Shown here: piece by piece, positions 25,930 to 38,500 of the stretch
How the letters are laid out: the number at the start of each line of letters is the position of its first letter
How positions within the stretch are numbered: the first letter of the stretch is position 1
Source of the DNA: Ceratotherium simum simum
Taxonomy: Eukaryota > Chordata > Mammalia > Perissodactyla > Rhinocerotidae
DNA length: 64,000 nt
NCBI RefSeq assembly: GCF_000283155.1
Contig: NW_004454179.1
Coordinates: forward strand, 4,819,278 to 4,883,277
Reading direction: 5' to 3'
The notes under the pieces: model-generated
What the model saw: only the letters and a program-made list of their open reading frames with translations
Database searches by the model: none
What the model was told of the DNA's origin: nothing
Program-made: the position numbers and the translations under genes

Positions 25930-28900
25930 CAGAGAAGAAGCCTCAAAAAATTAAAAAATATTTTTAAGTGAATGAAAATCAAAACACAAGTTATCAAATT
26001 TTGTTGGATGTGGCAAAGAAGTGCTTAGAGAGAAGTTTATTGCATTGAAAGCATATTAATCTTATATACTAAAAGGAGAAAGATCTAAAATCAATAATCT
26101 AAGAATCTAAGAATCTAATAATTCACCATAAGAAACTAGAAAAAATAGAGTAAATTAAATCCAAATTAAGCAAAATAAAAAATAAGAATTAGAGCAGAAA
26201 TCAATGAAATTATGATAGGAAGTCAATAATGAAAACCAATTAAACCAAAAGCTGGTTCTTTGAAAAGATTAGTAAAATCGATAAGCCTCTAGCCAGGATA
26301 ACTAAGTGAAAAAGAGAAGAAACAAGTTACTAATATCAGAAATGAAAGAGGAGATATCATTACAGATCCCATGGACGTTAAAAGGATAATAAAGGAATAT
26401 TATGAACAAGTCTATGCCCACAGATTTGATAACCTAGATGAAATGGACCAAATTCTTTGAAAGACATAATTTGCCAAAACTCACACAACAAGCAATACAT
26501 GATCTGAATAGGGCTATATCTATTATGGAAATTGAGTCAATAATTAATAACCTTCCAAAACAGGAATCACCAGGCCCAGATGGGTTCACTGGTGAATTCT
26601 ATCAATCATTTAAGGAAGAAATCATACCAATAATGTACAACATCTTTCAGAAGACAGAAGCAGAAGCAATACTTCCTAAGTCATTCTATGAGGCCAGAAT
26701 TACTCTAATACCAAAACCAGACAAAGAAAGTACAATAAAAGAAACTACAGATCAATCTCTCTCATAAACATAAATGAAAATTTCCTCAACCAAATTTTAG
26801 CAGGGAAGTGAAATCCAACAATGTATACAAAGAATCATACACCATGACTAAGTGGGATTTATCTTAGTATCTTAGGGTATGCAAGGCTGGTTCAACACTA
26901 AAAAATCAATTAATGTAACTATCACTTCAATAGACTAAAAAAGAAAAATCACATGATCATATCAATGCATGCAGAAAAAGCATTTTACAAAATCCACCAC
27001 TCATTCAGTATTAAAATAATATCAATAAACTTAGAATAGAGGGGAACTTTCTCAACTCTATAAAGATTATCTACAAAAAGACCTACAGCAAACATCATAC
27101 TTAATGGTAAGAAACTCAAAGCTTTCCCACTAAGATCAGGAACAAGGCAAGGATGGCCCGTCTCACCCTTCCTTTCAAAAAAACACTGGAAGTCTTCACA
27201 AATGCAATAAGGCAAGAAAAGGAAATAAAAAGTATTCATATTGGAAAGGAACATATAAAACTGTTTTCAGATGATATAATCAGCTACATCAAAAACCTGG
27301 AAGAATCAACAAAAAAACTCCTCAAACTAATAAGCACGTAAATTTGCAGAGTACAAGATTAACATACAAAAGTGAATTGCTTTCCTATATACCAACAGTG
27401 AAGACGTGGAATTTCAAATTAAAAGCACAATTCCATTTACATTACTACCCTGATAAATGAAACTTGAAAGCAACCAAGATGTCCTAGCAAGCCATGAAAA
27501 GACATGGAGAAAACTTAAACGCATATTCCTAAGTGAAAGAAGGCAATCTGAGAAGGCTACATATTACATGATTTCAACTATGTGACATTCTGGAAAAGGT
27601 AAAACTATGGAGACAATAAAAAGATAAGTGGTTGCCAGGGAAGGAGGAGGGTGAATAGGCAGGGCACAGAGGATTTTTAGGGCATTGAAAATACTTTGTA
27701 TGATATTATAATGATATTATATGATATATGTCATTATACATTTGTTCAAACCCATGAAATGTAGACGACCAAGAGTGAACCCTAAGGTAAAGTATGCTCT
27801 TTGGGTGATTATGATGTGTCAACGCAGGCTCATCTCTGGTAAAATTTGTACCATTCTTGTAAGTGATGCTGATAATGGTGGAGGCTATGCATGTGTAGGG
27901 GTAGGAGTATATGAGATATCTCTACACCATCATCTCAATTTTTTTATAAACCTAAAAATGCTCTAAAAAATAAAGTCTCTTAAAAATTAATCTGGACTAT
28001 GGAAAAAATGTTGAAAGAAATTAAAGAAGGCCTATATAAATTGAAGGGCATCCCATATTCATCTATGAGAAGGCTTAATATGGTCAAGATGGCAATACTT
28101 CACAAAATTATATACAAATTTATTGTAATTCCTATAAAAATCTCAGATGGCTTCTCTTTGGAAATTGACAAGCTGACCCTAAAATTCATATGGAAACTCA
28201 AGGGACCCAGGATAACCAAAATAATCCTGAAAGAGAAGAACAAAGTTGGACAGCTTACACTTCTCAATTTCAAAACTTACTAAAATGCTATGTAATTAAG
28301 ACACTGTGGTACCAGTATAAAGATAGACATGCGGTTTAATGGAATATTATTGGCAATGCAGAAATAAACCCTAATATGTATAGTCAAGTGATTTTTGACA
28401 TTTGTGCTAAAGCCGTTCATTGGGAACAGAGTCTTTTCAACAAATGGTGCTGGGGCAATATCCACATGAAAAAGAATGAATTTGGGCCCCCACCTTGCAC
28501 AATATTCAAAAGTAAACTCAAAATAGTTGAAAGACCTAAACTTAAAAGTTTAAAGTGTATGGAAGCATGGATGTAACTCTTTATGACCTTGTATTAGGCA
28601 GTTGAGCAAAAAAAGAAAAATGATGAATTGGACTTCATGAAAATCAAAAACTTGTGTTTCGAAGGACACCACCAAGAATGTAAAAAGACAACCCAGAAAA
28701 TGAGAGAAAATATTGGCAAATCATATGTCTAATAAGAATCTTGTATCTTCAATATATAAGAAATTTTACAAGTCAATAATGAAAAGACAAATTGGGCAAA
28801 TGATTGAATAGACATTTCTACAAAGAAGCTATACAAATGGCCAGTAAGCATATGAAAAGATGCTCAACATCATTAATAATCAGGAAATGCAAACCAAATC

Positions 28901-29640
28901 ACAATGTGATACCACTTCACAACACGCTAGGATGCCTATAATCAAAGGACAGATAACAAGTGTTGGTGAGGATGTGGAGAAACTGGAACACTTATGCATT
29001 GCTAGTGGGAAAGTAAAATGATGCAGCCACTGTGGAAAACAGTTTGGTGTTTCTTCAGTAAGTTAAACATACAATTATCATATGACACAGCAATTCCACC
29101 CATAGGAATATACCAAAAGAATTGAGAATATGTTTTCATGCAAAAACTTGTACATGAATGTTGATAGTAGCATTATCCATAATACCAAAAAGGTAGAAAC
29201 AATCCAAATGTCCATCCACTGATAAATGGATAAATAAATGTTTTATGCCCATAAAATGGAATATTATTCAGCCATAAAAAAGAATGAAGTATAAAACATG
29301 CTACAACATGAATGAACCTTGGAAACTTTAGGCTAAGTGAAAGAAGCCAGACACAAAAGATCACTCATAAATTCAACATATATGAAATATCCAGAACAGC
29401 AGATCTATAGAGACAGAAAGTACCATTAGTGGTTGCCTAGGGCTGGAGTGGTTGGGGAGATATGGGAGATGACTGCTAAAAGATACGGGGTTTCTTTCTG
29501 TGGTGATGAAAATGTTCTGAAACGGATTATGGTGATGGTTGAAAAACTCTGAATATACTAAAAACAATTGATTTGTATACATTAAATGGGGAATTGTATG
29601 GCATGTGAATAGATCTTAATAAAGCTGCTACCAAAAACGT
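25930..29640 (+). mobile_element. L1 LINE, sense, ORF2 and 3' UTR
   Basis: ORF2 begins within the element. At 26,438-26,767 the plus strand is open for 109 residues with SIINNLPKQESPGPDGFTGE and ARITLIPKPDK, the L1 reverse transcriptase palm region. More pieces follow at 27,153-27,341 and 27,999-28,283. The element ends near 29,640. Frames are broken throughout, and a 0.54-kb foreign L1 3' end splits it at about 27,450. Confidence 0.85.
27450..27992 (+). mobile_element. L1 3' end of another family nested in the L1
   Basis: ORF2 similarity stops at about 27,450 and resumes at 27,995. The insert has an older L1 3' UTR: ACTATGTGACATTCTGGAAA, GTGGTTGCCAGGGAAGG, GAACCCTAAGGTAAAGTATG. The same family reappears at 45,990-46,330. 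Confidence 0.75.
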
Positions 29641-31384
29641 AAGCTATACTCTAAATATTAAGGGCAGAGAAACAATGTTGTTTTAAATACAGTATTGAGA
29701 AAATAACCATTTGTAATTGAAATATCAATGACTTTACAGCCCTCCTTAATGGAAGTGATTAATGGAGAGGTTTCATAGCATTTAGGGATCCCCTCCTAAA
29801 TGCATGTAAACTTCCAAAAACCCATGTAGGTACATTCTTATGGGAAGGTGTCAACACCTTTAATGAAATTCTCAAAATAACTCAACCCCAAGAAGAAGAA
29901 TCATTGTCCTAGCAGGAGATAAAGCAGGGGTAATGTGCTTCTTCCCTCCAGTTTCTTCAAACAATTACATCTTCTTCACTGCATTCAATCTCAAACAAGT
30001 GATTTGAACAGTCCAGCCCAAATTCCAGGGATAATTCTTTGAATGTCATCTCCTTCAGCATCTGTGACTCATTTCCTATCTTTCCCTAAATGATTTTTCA
30101 TTTCTTCCCATTGCTAAAAACTGCTTAAATAAATATTAGTGACCTCAGAGGAAGGAATTTCCTTCTCCAGCATTAGCTCTTTTTAGCGTGTTCTGGATTC
30201 TGCCTTTCCTCTGTTCAACCAGGAGCTTGCAACCTCACAGCTGTACTTATGGTTTCCGTCTTACCCTTCTCACTCAGATTTTAAACTTGACCATAGCATT
30301 ATTCAAATTCACCATCCAAATCTTACCTTCCTTGGTTAAGGTTCTCACATAGGACATCTGGTCTCATAAGTGAAATTTCCCCCACAAATCCTTATAATTT
30401 GGCTCCCTTCCTCCCCTCTTTACTAAAACCGCTCTCTTATAAGGCTCCTCTAACACAAATTCTAACCAAATCCAATGACTTTATCAGGTGTAGAATTCTT
30501 CATTTCCTAATTTTATCTGACAAGTTTCCTCTAAAATGTTGATTCAACTTAGACTTCCGTGGGACTGCACAGTTGACTTTCTTCCTAAAATATGAGAACT
30601 CCATGAGATGAACAATCTTGATTTTATTTCAGATTCCTCTATGTTTCTATGGTCCAGACTCTCATCAAAAAAATCTAAGGACATGAAATGTCTTCCAGTT
30701 GGTCCTTGAGCTCCATTCTCAACATACAGGTCATTATACAAACTCCCAGGTTAATTTTCCCTGATAATTACCTGCATTCAATTCTTGTTCTGGCTTACAT
30801 CTACCTAATCAAATTAAAACTTTCCATGCCAGCATTCAGGCTTACAGGTTACTTGAGAGACACCAACCCACAGCACCATATCTGCCCCAATTCATTTGTG
30901 GTTACTCTAAAAGAAATTGTCTCTTTTCCATTTACCTAATCTCTTTGCCAAATACATCTTCTAATCTCCTCTTACACTATTCAACCTATCTGAAATTCCC
31001 TCCCCTGACCCTCACTTCAAGTATTTCAGGATCTACATCAAACCTCATGACGTTCAGGAAGCCAACCTAGGTTAAACCGTTCCCCTCACTCCCCATATAT
31101 TATACAAATGATATAATAATCATTTTCATCTTCTTTTTATGGCTTGATATTTTGTATTTTATATCATGTTTTTAATATTCCCATTTCACCTGAAGTATGC
31201 ATTCTGTTTATCCTCAGGCAGATTATTAGCACTCAATGAAAAGGATCCATGTATTATAATTTTTAAAAAAATTCATATTCAAATCTTCCATGATGCCCAG
31301 TATGGGTCCATGTACACAATAAATATTTGATGTGGTTTTGCAGAAGTACTTGCCTGACCATTTAAAAATCCCTACATTATTAGT
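29641..31384. other. intronic sequence with no recognised exon
   Basis: No CYP2C exon or named repeat was recognised. At 29,690-29,800 it resembles 25,295-25,412 (both contain GAGCCCTCCTTA or CAGCCCTCCTTA and a following AATG.AGAGG.TT), a possible trace of intron duplication. Confidence 0.5.
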
Positions 31385-31920
31385 CAGAGCTTTTCAGAGA
31401 AACAGAACCAATATGATATATCTATATATTATATTTATATATACATATACATTATATATATATACACACAGAGAGAGAGCAAGAAGAGAAAGAGAGAGAG
31501 ATTGGTTTATTATAGCAATTGGCTCACACAATTATGGAGGCTGAGAAACCCACGATCTCCAATCTGCAATTTGGAGACCCAGGAAAGACAACAGTATAAT
31601 TTATTCTGAGTCCAAAGCCCTGAGAACCAAGAGTGCCAATACGCAAGAAGTGGAGAAGTTGGATGCCCCAGCTCAAGCAAAAAGAACAAATTTGCCCTTC
31701 CTCTGCCTTTATGTTCTATTCCATCGTCAAAAGATTGGTTAATGATCCAACAGATTGGATCACCCTTAACTGATAAAGGTGATCTTCTTTACTCAGTCTA
31801 CTGATTAAAATGCTAATCTCTTCCAGAAACACCCTCACAGACACACTCAGAAATGTTTTACCAGCTATCTGATCATCCCTTAGCCCAGTCAAGTTGACCC
31901 ATAAAATTAACCATCACACC
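31385..31920. mobile_element. common mammalian interspersed repeat with internal TA/GA microsatellite
   Basis: Starts TCAGAGAAACAGAACCAATA, carries TA (31,418-31,468) and GA (31,469-31,502) tracts, then GCTCACACAATTATGGAGGC and TTTACTCAGTCTACTGATTA, and ends near ATAAAATTAACCATCACA. I know this repeat by sight but not its family name. Confidence 0.6.
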
Positions 31921-31996
31921 TGTTAATTATCGAACTAATCAATGAATCACAAAATGCAAATGCAATCAAATAACTGAGCTGTCATTAACATTTTAC

Positions 31997-32430
31997 CTGT
32001 TCCATTTTGATCAGAAAACAATCAATGAGATCCCAAGGATTGTTAATGTCCAGGGATATTCGGTGTTCTTTTATTTTCTCCAAAATACAACTTCTTTTTT
32101 TTGGCAAGGAAGATTGGCCCTGAGATAACATCTGTTTGTCAAATGTCCTCTTTTTGCCTAAGGAAGATTGGCCTTGAGATAACATCTGTGCCAATCTTCC
32201 TCTATTTTGTATGTGGGTCGCCTCCACAGCATGGCTTAATAAATGATGTAGGTGTGCTTCCAGGATCTGCACTCATGAACCCAGGCCATCGAAGTGGAAT
32301 GCACTGAACTTAACCACTACACCACTGGATCTGCCCCCAAAATATAACTTTTTAAGTTAGCATAATTTTCAAGAAATTTGTTATAAGTTCCTGGGAAATA
32401 ATCAAGGAGAGCAGGAAAATTATTGCAGAT
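31997..32430 (-). pseudogene. CYP2C: CYP2C exon 5 split by an ERE
   Basis: The minus strand from 32,430 reads [31 protein letters not shown], then enters the ERE. After it the frame resumes as [32 protein letters not shown] and a GTAAAA donor. The span is 434 bp; removing the 243-bp ERE and one 14-bp duplication leaves 177 bp, the functional exon 5 length, with no other indel and no stop. DCFLIKMEQ is closest in memory to CYP2C8-type proteins, but one motif does not identify a paralogue. The acceptor (TTTTAG) and donor survive. The exon appears to have been intact when the SINE landed. Confidence 0.95.
32094..32336 (-). mobile_element. ERE SINE inserted in CYP2C exon 5
   Basis: Reverse-oriented ERE with the usual internal duplication of GAAGATTGGCC(C/T)TGAGATAACATCTG, then TATGTGGGTCGCCTCCACAG and the CACTGGATCTGCCCCC end. 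Target duplications CCAAAATACAACTT (32,080-32,093) and CCAAAATATAACTT (32,337-32,350) differ at one base. It lies in the same orientation as the pseudogene. Confidence 0.95.
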
Positions 32431-32787
32431 CTAAAAGAGAAAACAATACTTAATGAAAAAACCATTGGCCTGGATGGCCACTGAGGGCATGCTGTTGGGC
32501 AGTGACCAAAATACTTTACAGAAACTGATCTTTGGGGTTTAACTGAGAAAAACCTGGACAGGGAGCCAATGGGCTTGAATTCCAGCTCTATATTTGGGCA
32601 TTTGTTCACTTGTGTGTAAAATAAAGGGCTTGACTATTTTTCCCAGATGTTCACTCCATGACATTAAGCTCTGGGCTGGACAGTGGTATTCAAACATTCC
32701 CCTCACATCTTGATCCACATAGATTTTTGGACTTGTCAGAGAAATTAGCCTAAATGATTTCTCACAAAAAAGGGATCTTGGCCTTAC

Positions 32788-32947
32788 TTGGATCCATGGA
32801 GAGTTCAGAATCCTGATGTTTTTGTTGACTATTTCCATCAATTTTAGAAATTTCTGATCTGTATAATCAAACAATTGTGGGAAATAATGGAGCAGATCAC
32901 ATTGCAGGGAGCACAACTCAGGATAAAAGTGGGATCACAGGGTGAGG
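32788..32947 (-). pseudogene. CYP2C: CYP2C exon 4 with 1-bp deletion
   Basis: The minus strand from 32,947 gives [20 protein letters not shown], then, after a frame change, [20 protein letters not shown] and ILNSPWIQ. The length is 160 bp against 161 in the family. The missing base is a T in the T run of the Phe-Asp codons (plus-strand 32,868-32,871). The Phe before HN is also changed to Ser. The acceptor (TTTAG) and a GTAAGG donor are present, although the last exon base is A where CYP2C genes usually have G. Without the shift the exon would read through. Confidence 0.93.
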
Positions 32948-33389
32948 CTAAAGAATTGGAAATATATTTTTAATATCATTAAAATATACACATAAAAGTC
33001 GTGGTCTTTGAGGCAACAGGAAATGGTAATTCTAGAAACTCCAAAGCAATATTTACATAGAAATTACCTAATTAGGTAAATTCAGCATACATAAAATCAA
33101 CATATTGCTTTTCCCCGAAACATGAATTGATCATCCCATCATATCTAATTTAATAATGGTTTCTCCAATACTCCATTCATGTTCATTGCCTGTATTTGTG
33201 CCCTTCTAACACAAGGTACCTGTTATTTTGGAGGGAGGAATTTAAAATTAAAGTGGCAATTTTCTTAAAATATAGCATTAGGTTCAGAGCAACATTTTGT
33301 GGAAAGTATTCCCATATACTCCTTCCCCCCACACACAGACAGACTTCCCCACCATCAACATTCTGCACAAGAGTGGTACATTAGTTACA

Positions 33390-36030
33390 ATCAATGAACC
33401 AACATGGACACATTAATATCAGTCAAAATCAATGGTTCACATTAGGGTTCACTCTTGGTGTTCATGTTCTATGGATTTGACAAATGTATAATAACATGTA
33501 TCCACCATGAAAGTATCATACAGAATAGTTTCACTGCCCTAAAAATCACATCCACTGTGCTAGACCTATTCCTCCCTCTCTCCCCCTAATGCCTGGCAAC
33601 AACTGATATTTTTATTGTCTCCATAGTTCTGCCTTTCTCCTGAATGACAGGTCAGGAGACCTGTCAGGTAGTTGGAATCATACAATATGAAGCCTTTTTA
33701 GAATGGCCTTTTTTCACTTTGTAATATGCAAAATGTAATACGTTTTTCCATGTTTTTGCACCTTGATAGCTCTTTTTTTTGAGCTAATAATATGCCATTA
33801 TATGCGTGTACCACAGTTTGTTTATGCATTCACCTATTGAAGGACATCATGGTTGCTTCCAAATTTTGGCAGTTATGAAGAAAGCTGCCATGAATATCCT
33901 TGTGTAGGTTTTTCTCCAAGCATAAGTTTTCAGTTCCTTTGGGTATATACCAAGGAGTGCAATTGCTGGATTATGTGGCAAGAATATGGTTAGTTTTGTA
34001 AGAAACCACCAAAATGTTTTCCAAAGTGGCCGTACAGTTTTACAGTCTCAAAAGTAATGAATGAGAGTGCTTGTTGCTCCATATTCTTGTCAGACTTCAT
34101 TGTTGTCCGTGTTTTGGATTATGGCCATTCTAATCAGTATGTAGTGTTATCTCATAGTTGTTTTCATTTGCAATTCCCTAATGACAAATATGTTGGGCAT
34201 TTTTTCATATGTTTACTTGCCATATGTGTATCTTCTTTGGTGAGGTGTCTGTTGAGGTATTTTGCCCATTTTATAATCCAGTTGTTCATTTTCTTATCGT
34301 TGAGTTTTAAGTGTTCTTTGTATATTTTGCACAAAAGTCCTTTATCAGATATGTCTATTGTTAATATTTTCTTCCAATGTTGGCTTGTCTTCTCATTTCT
34401 TCACAGTGTCTTTCACAGAGCAAAAGTTTTCAATTATAATGAAGTCCAACTTTTTGATTCTTTCTTTCATGGATGGTGCCTTTTGTGTTGAATCTAAAAA
34501 GTCGCCATCAAAACCAAGATCATCTAGATTTTCTCCGACGTTATCTTCTATTAGTTTATATAGTTTTGCATTTTACATTTAGGTCTATGATCCATTTTGA
34601 GTTAATTTTGGTGAAGGGTATAAGGCCTGTGTCTAGATTCATTTTTTGGCATGTGGATATCCAGTGATTCCAGCACCATTGTTGAATAGACTATGTTTTC
34701 TCCATTGAATTGCCTTTACTCCTTTGTCAAAGATCTGTTGATTGTATGTATAGGTCTATTTCCAGGCTCTCTATTCTTTTCCATTAATCTTATTTGTCTC
34801 TTCTTTCACCAATACAACACTGTCTTGATTACTGCAAATTTATATTAAGTCCTTAAGTCTGATTGTGTCAGTCCTCTGACTTTGTTCTTCAACATTGTGT
34901 TGGCTAGTCTGTGTCTTGGCCTCTCCATAGAAACATTACTATTAGTTTGTTGATATCCACAAAATAACTTGCTGGGATTTTAATTGGGATTTCATTGTAT
35001 AGATCATGTTGGGATGAAATGACATCTTGACAATATTGAGTCTTCCTCTCCATTAACATGAACTATCTGACCATTTATTTAGCTCTAATTTGATTTCTCT
35101 TATCAGAGTTTTTTTAACTTCCCCAAATAGACCTTATGTATATTTTATTAGATTTACACCTAAGTTTTCATTTTTATATGCTAACATAAATGGTATCCTA
35201 TTTCCAATTTCAAATTCCAGTTGCTCATTGTTGGTATACAAGAAAGCAATTGACTTTGTATATTAACCTTGGTGTTCTCTGAGCTTCCTGGATCTGTGGT
35301 TTGGTGTCCAATACAAATTTTGGAAAATTAGCAGTCATTATTACTTCAAATATTTCTTCTCTTCCTTTCTGTCTTTCTTCTGTTTCTGATACTTTCAGTA
35401 TGCATATGTTACATCTTTCGTGTTGTGCCACAGTTCTTGGATATTCTGTTCCATATTTTTCAGTCTTTTTTCTCTTTACTTTTCAATTTTGGAAGTTTCT
35501 ATTGATGTATCCTCAACTTCAATGTTTTTTTTCCAGTGTATTAATGAGCCCATCAAAGGCGTTCTTTATTTCTATTACAGTGTTTTTGATTCTAGCATTA
35601 TTTTTGATTCTTTCTTAGAATTGTCATCTCTCTGGTTACATTACCCATCTGTGCTTGCATATTACCTGCTTTCCCCCTAGAGCCTTTAGTATATTAATCA
35701 TAGTTATTTTAAATTCCTGGTCTGATAATTCCAACATTCCTGCCATATCTGAATATGGTTCTAATGCTTATTCTGTATCTTCTAACCATGATTTTTCGTC
35801 TTATAGCATACCTCGTAATTCTTTGTTGAATGCCAGACATGATGTAAAAGGAACTGCAGTAAATAGGATTTTAGTGATGTGGTGGTAAAATGTGGGGATA
35901 GGGAAGCACTCTATAGTCCTCTGAATAGGTCTCAATATTTAGCGAGCTTGTGCCCCTGGATTGTGACTTTCCCAAGTGCTTCTCAGCCCCCCTGCCTTAG
36001 GTGGGACAGGAAGGTTAGTGAAGTCTGGAA
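33390..36030 (-). mobile_element. L1 LINE, antisense
   Basis: The plus strand shows reverse-oriented L1: TATGCCATTATATGCGTGTA, TGGCCATTCTAATCAGTATG, CAAAGATCTGTTGATTGTAT and, at 35,830, GAATGCCAGACATGATG of the 5' part. No minus-strand frame is intact. It sits in intron 3 in the gene's orientation. Confidence 0.75.
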
Positions 36031-36037
36031 TTGGGTA

Positions 36038-36591
36038 CAGTAGTCCCCCATTATCCACAGGGAATACATTCAAAGACCCCCAGTGGATGTCTGAAACCAC
36101 GGATAGTATCAAACCCTATATATACTATATTTTTTCCTATACATACTTACATATGATAAAGTTTAATTTATAAATTAGGCACAGTAAGAGAATATGTGCA
36201 TTGACAGCATCTCTGCTCTTGTGCTTTGGGGCCATTATTAAGTAAAATAAGGGTTACTTGAACACAGGCACTGTGGTACTGCAACAGTTGATCTGATAAC
36301 CAAGACAGCTACTATGTGACTAAAAGGAAGGCAGGGTATACACCACGGATACAGCAACAAAGGATGATTCACATTCTGGGTGGAATAGAGTGGGACAGCC
36401 CAAGATTGCATCACACTACTCAGAATGGCACAAAATTTAATACTTATGAATTTTTTATTTCTGGAGCTTTCCAGAAATAAGTTAATAAATAAGTTAACAA
36501 CTTTCCCAAACAGTTAATATTTTTGGACCTCAGTTGACCATGGGTAACTGAAACCATGGAAAATGAAACCATGAGTAAGTGGGGGCAACTG
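36038..36591. mobile_element. Tigger-type (TcMar) DNA transposon remnant, 554 bp
   Basis: Begins CAGTAGTCCCCCATTATCCA after TA (36,036-36,037) and ends AGTGGGGGCAACTG before TA (36,592-36,593). The ends are inverted repeats of the Tigger/MER2 kind and the TA duplication is intact. There is no transposase frame. Confidence 0.85.
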
Positions 36592-37652
36592 TATGTACCT
36601 TTCTTGAGATTGGTTAGTTTCTTATAAAACATCAGTAGATAGGCTCTGGAAAGTAGTTTCTCTTGAAGGCAGTCCTCGTTGAGAAGAGCAGAATGCTCTG
36701 GACCTGTTTCGAAATGGCTATATTTCCCTCCCCTGCTGGAAGCAAGAGATAATTTTCCTGCAGTCTTCACTGTGAGAACCTAGCAGGGCTCCTGGAGGTA
36801 AAATTCACAAAAGTGAAACCTCCTGCTCACCTTAGAGCCAATTTATAATTAGGGATTACTAGGTAAAGCATTATTAACGATACTTTAAATCTAGTTAAAT
36901 AAATCATTTTATAACCTCATATTTGCGAATTCTGCAGAATTATGAGGTAGAATATATTTCTTAAAATATATAAAAATAAATGCAGTAAATAATCAGTAAT
37001 ATTAGAAAAAACATGCCGATAATGTTTAAATACTCTTGTGTTTACAGAGAAATCACAATTGATGAGGGCTGCACTAAAAGATGCCCAGGCAATTAAAACC
37101 ACAGATAAGCATCATGGCTGGTGGGAATTGTAGGAATGAGCCTTGCAAGGAACTCTGAGATGTGTCAGTGAGGCTGACTGTACAAACACAGTCCAATAAA
37201 GTGAAAGTACATGCCACTTGTTTCATACTCCATGGATGTGATGAGCTCATTTCCACCCTGTCCACTTGACAAGTGTTCCCTGGTGAAATGTTCTAGAATA
37301 GGTGACTCATTTATGCTATGGGAAAAACATTGCTCTTTAACTCTTTGAAGAAATGAGACTCAAAGCTTTCTATCTTTATGGTGTACTGATTTGAAAACAA
37401 ACAAAGCTGGGGCAGAATAGGATTAAGTGACCTTTTATACCCACACTGTATGCACAATTATCAGTGTACACACACAAGCATGGATACGCGAAAGTTCCGT
37501 TGGTTCTCTATTTCAAACCCTCCCTCTTCCACATGATGGCTGGTAGCCACTACCCATAATGAAAGGTTTGGCTGCCCCTGAAATGTTTCCAAGACATCAT
37601 TAGAGAATCGAATAGCCACTTAAAGTCAGTTACAGAGTACACAATCACCCAC
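36592..37652. other. intron 3 sequence, nothing recognised
   Basis: No exon, repeat family or open frame of note between the Tigger copy and exon 3. Confidence 0.55.
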
Positions 37653-37791
37653 CATTGGTTTTTCTCAACTCCTCCACAAGGTAGTGGGCTTCCTCTTGAA
37701 CTCAATCCTCGATGCTCCTCTTCCCCATCCTCAAATTCTGCAGGGTCAGGAGGGAGAGGGCTTCCATCTCTTTCCATTGCTAAAATGATTC
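37653..37791 (-). pseudogene. CYP2C: CYP2C exon 3, two deletions and a stop
   Basis: The minus strand after a TAG acceptor shows NGKRWK in one frame, then LTLQNLRMGKRSIED, a TGA, and VQEEAHYLVEELRKTN in another. The exon is 139 bp against 150. One base is missing in the sequence before NGKRWK, and ten are missing after it, where the EIRRF residues should be. The TGA at 37,702-37,704 replaces the CGA Arg codon of the SIEDRVQEEA motif, a typical CpG transition. A GTGGGT donor follows. Only 169 bp separate it from exon 2, the compact intron 2 usual in CYP2C genes. Confidence 0.94.
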
Positions 37792-37960
37792 CTACCAGGA
37801 GGGGAAATAGAAACTGGGAGAGAGGTCCTAGGCAAGGATGAGGAAGCTGACACTTGGCAGCCTTGTGGCTGGGCCAAGTCCTGCTGAAGAGATCCTTAAA
37901 TTCCTGTTTTCCATTCTTGCCACCTCATTACCAATGCTGAATATGCACACACACACCTAC

Positions 37961-38114
37961 CATGTCCTTTATTAGCTCTTTCAATCAAATGCAAACGGCC
38001 TCTTCCAGAAAACTCCTCTCCAAGATCAATCACGGCTCCTTTCACTGCTTCATATCCATGCAGCACCACAGGGGGCTTCAAGACCAAATACACAGGGCTA
38101 TAGACGTTTGAGAG
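37961..38114 (-). pseudogene. CYP2C: CYP2C exon 2, in-frame 9-bp deletion
   Basis: The minus strand reads [20 protein letters not shown], then [20 protein letters not shown] and [12 protein letters not shown] without a stop. The length is 154 bp against 163; three codons are missing between SPV and LKP, so the frame is kept. The acceptor (CTTCCAG) and donor (GTAGGT) are intact. A separate exon 2 copy exists at 16,504-16,618. Confidence 0.95.
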
Positions 38115-38279
38115 CTGGAAGATGGAAAGGAGATACAAATATTAGAAAAGTATTCTCTGTTTGGTGTACATATTGTGCCTGATTCAGATTATTATAATCA
38201 TATCTTTGATGTTTTTATTCTGCCACACACAACTTCAAATAATTCTAAATTTTATACATAAACACAAGATGATTGTTAT

Positions 38280-38500
38280 AGCTGCCATTTATTGAAGGCT
38301 TCTAAAGTGCCGGGCAGTTGCCAGGACACCTGGTACACAGGTTACAGTTACTCCTCACATCAACAATTGAACTAGGTTTATTTACCCCATTTTATAGGCA
38401 AAGAAACTGAAGTTTAGAGATCCATAAATGGACTTTTGTTCCCAGCATCCCACAACTAATAAAAAAAAAGACCCAAATTTGAACCCTGATTGCTTGATCT
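38280..38500 (+). mobile_element. MIR SINE
   Basis: GCTGCCATTTATTGAAGGCT, ACCCCATTTTATAGGCAAAG and AAATTTGAACCCTGAT give a well-kept MIR order. It sits in intron 1. Confidence 0.8.

Noticed and set aside
32101..32307. Recurring frames with 'GPEITSVP' or 'GPELTSVP' (also near 16.73 and 41.98 kb)
   Set aside because: They are chance translations of the ERE SINE, not a protein family.
34057..34491. 144-codon plus-strand frame rich in Phe, Ser and Leu
   Set aside because: It lies in the antisense L1 of 33.4-36.0 kb and reads the reverse complement of ORF2.
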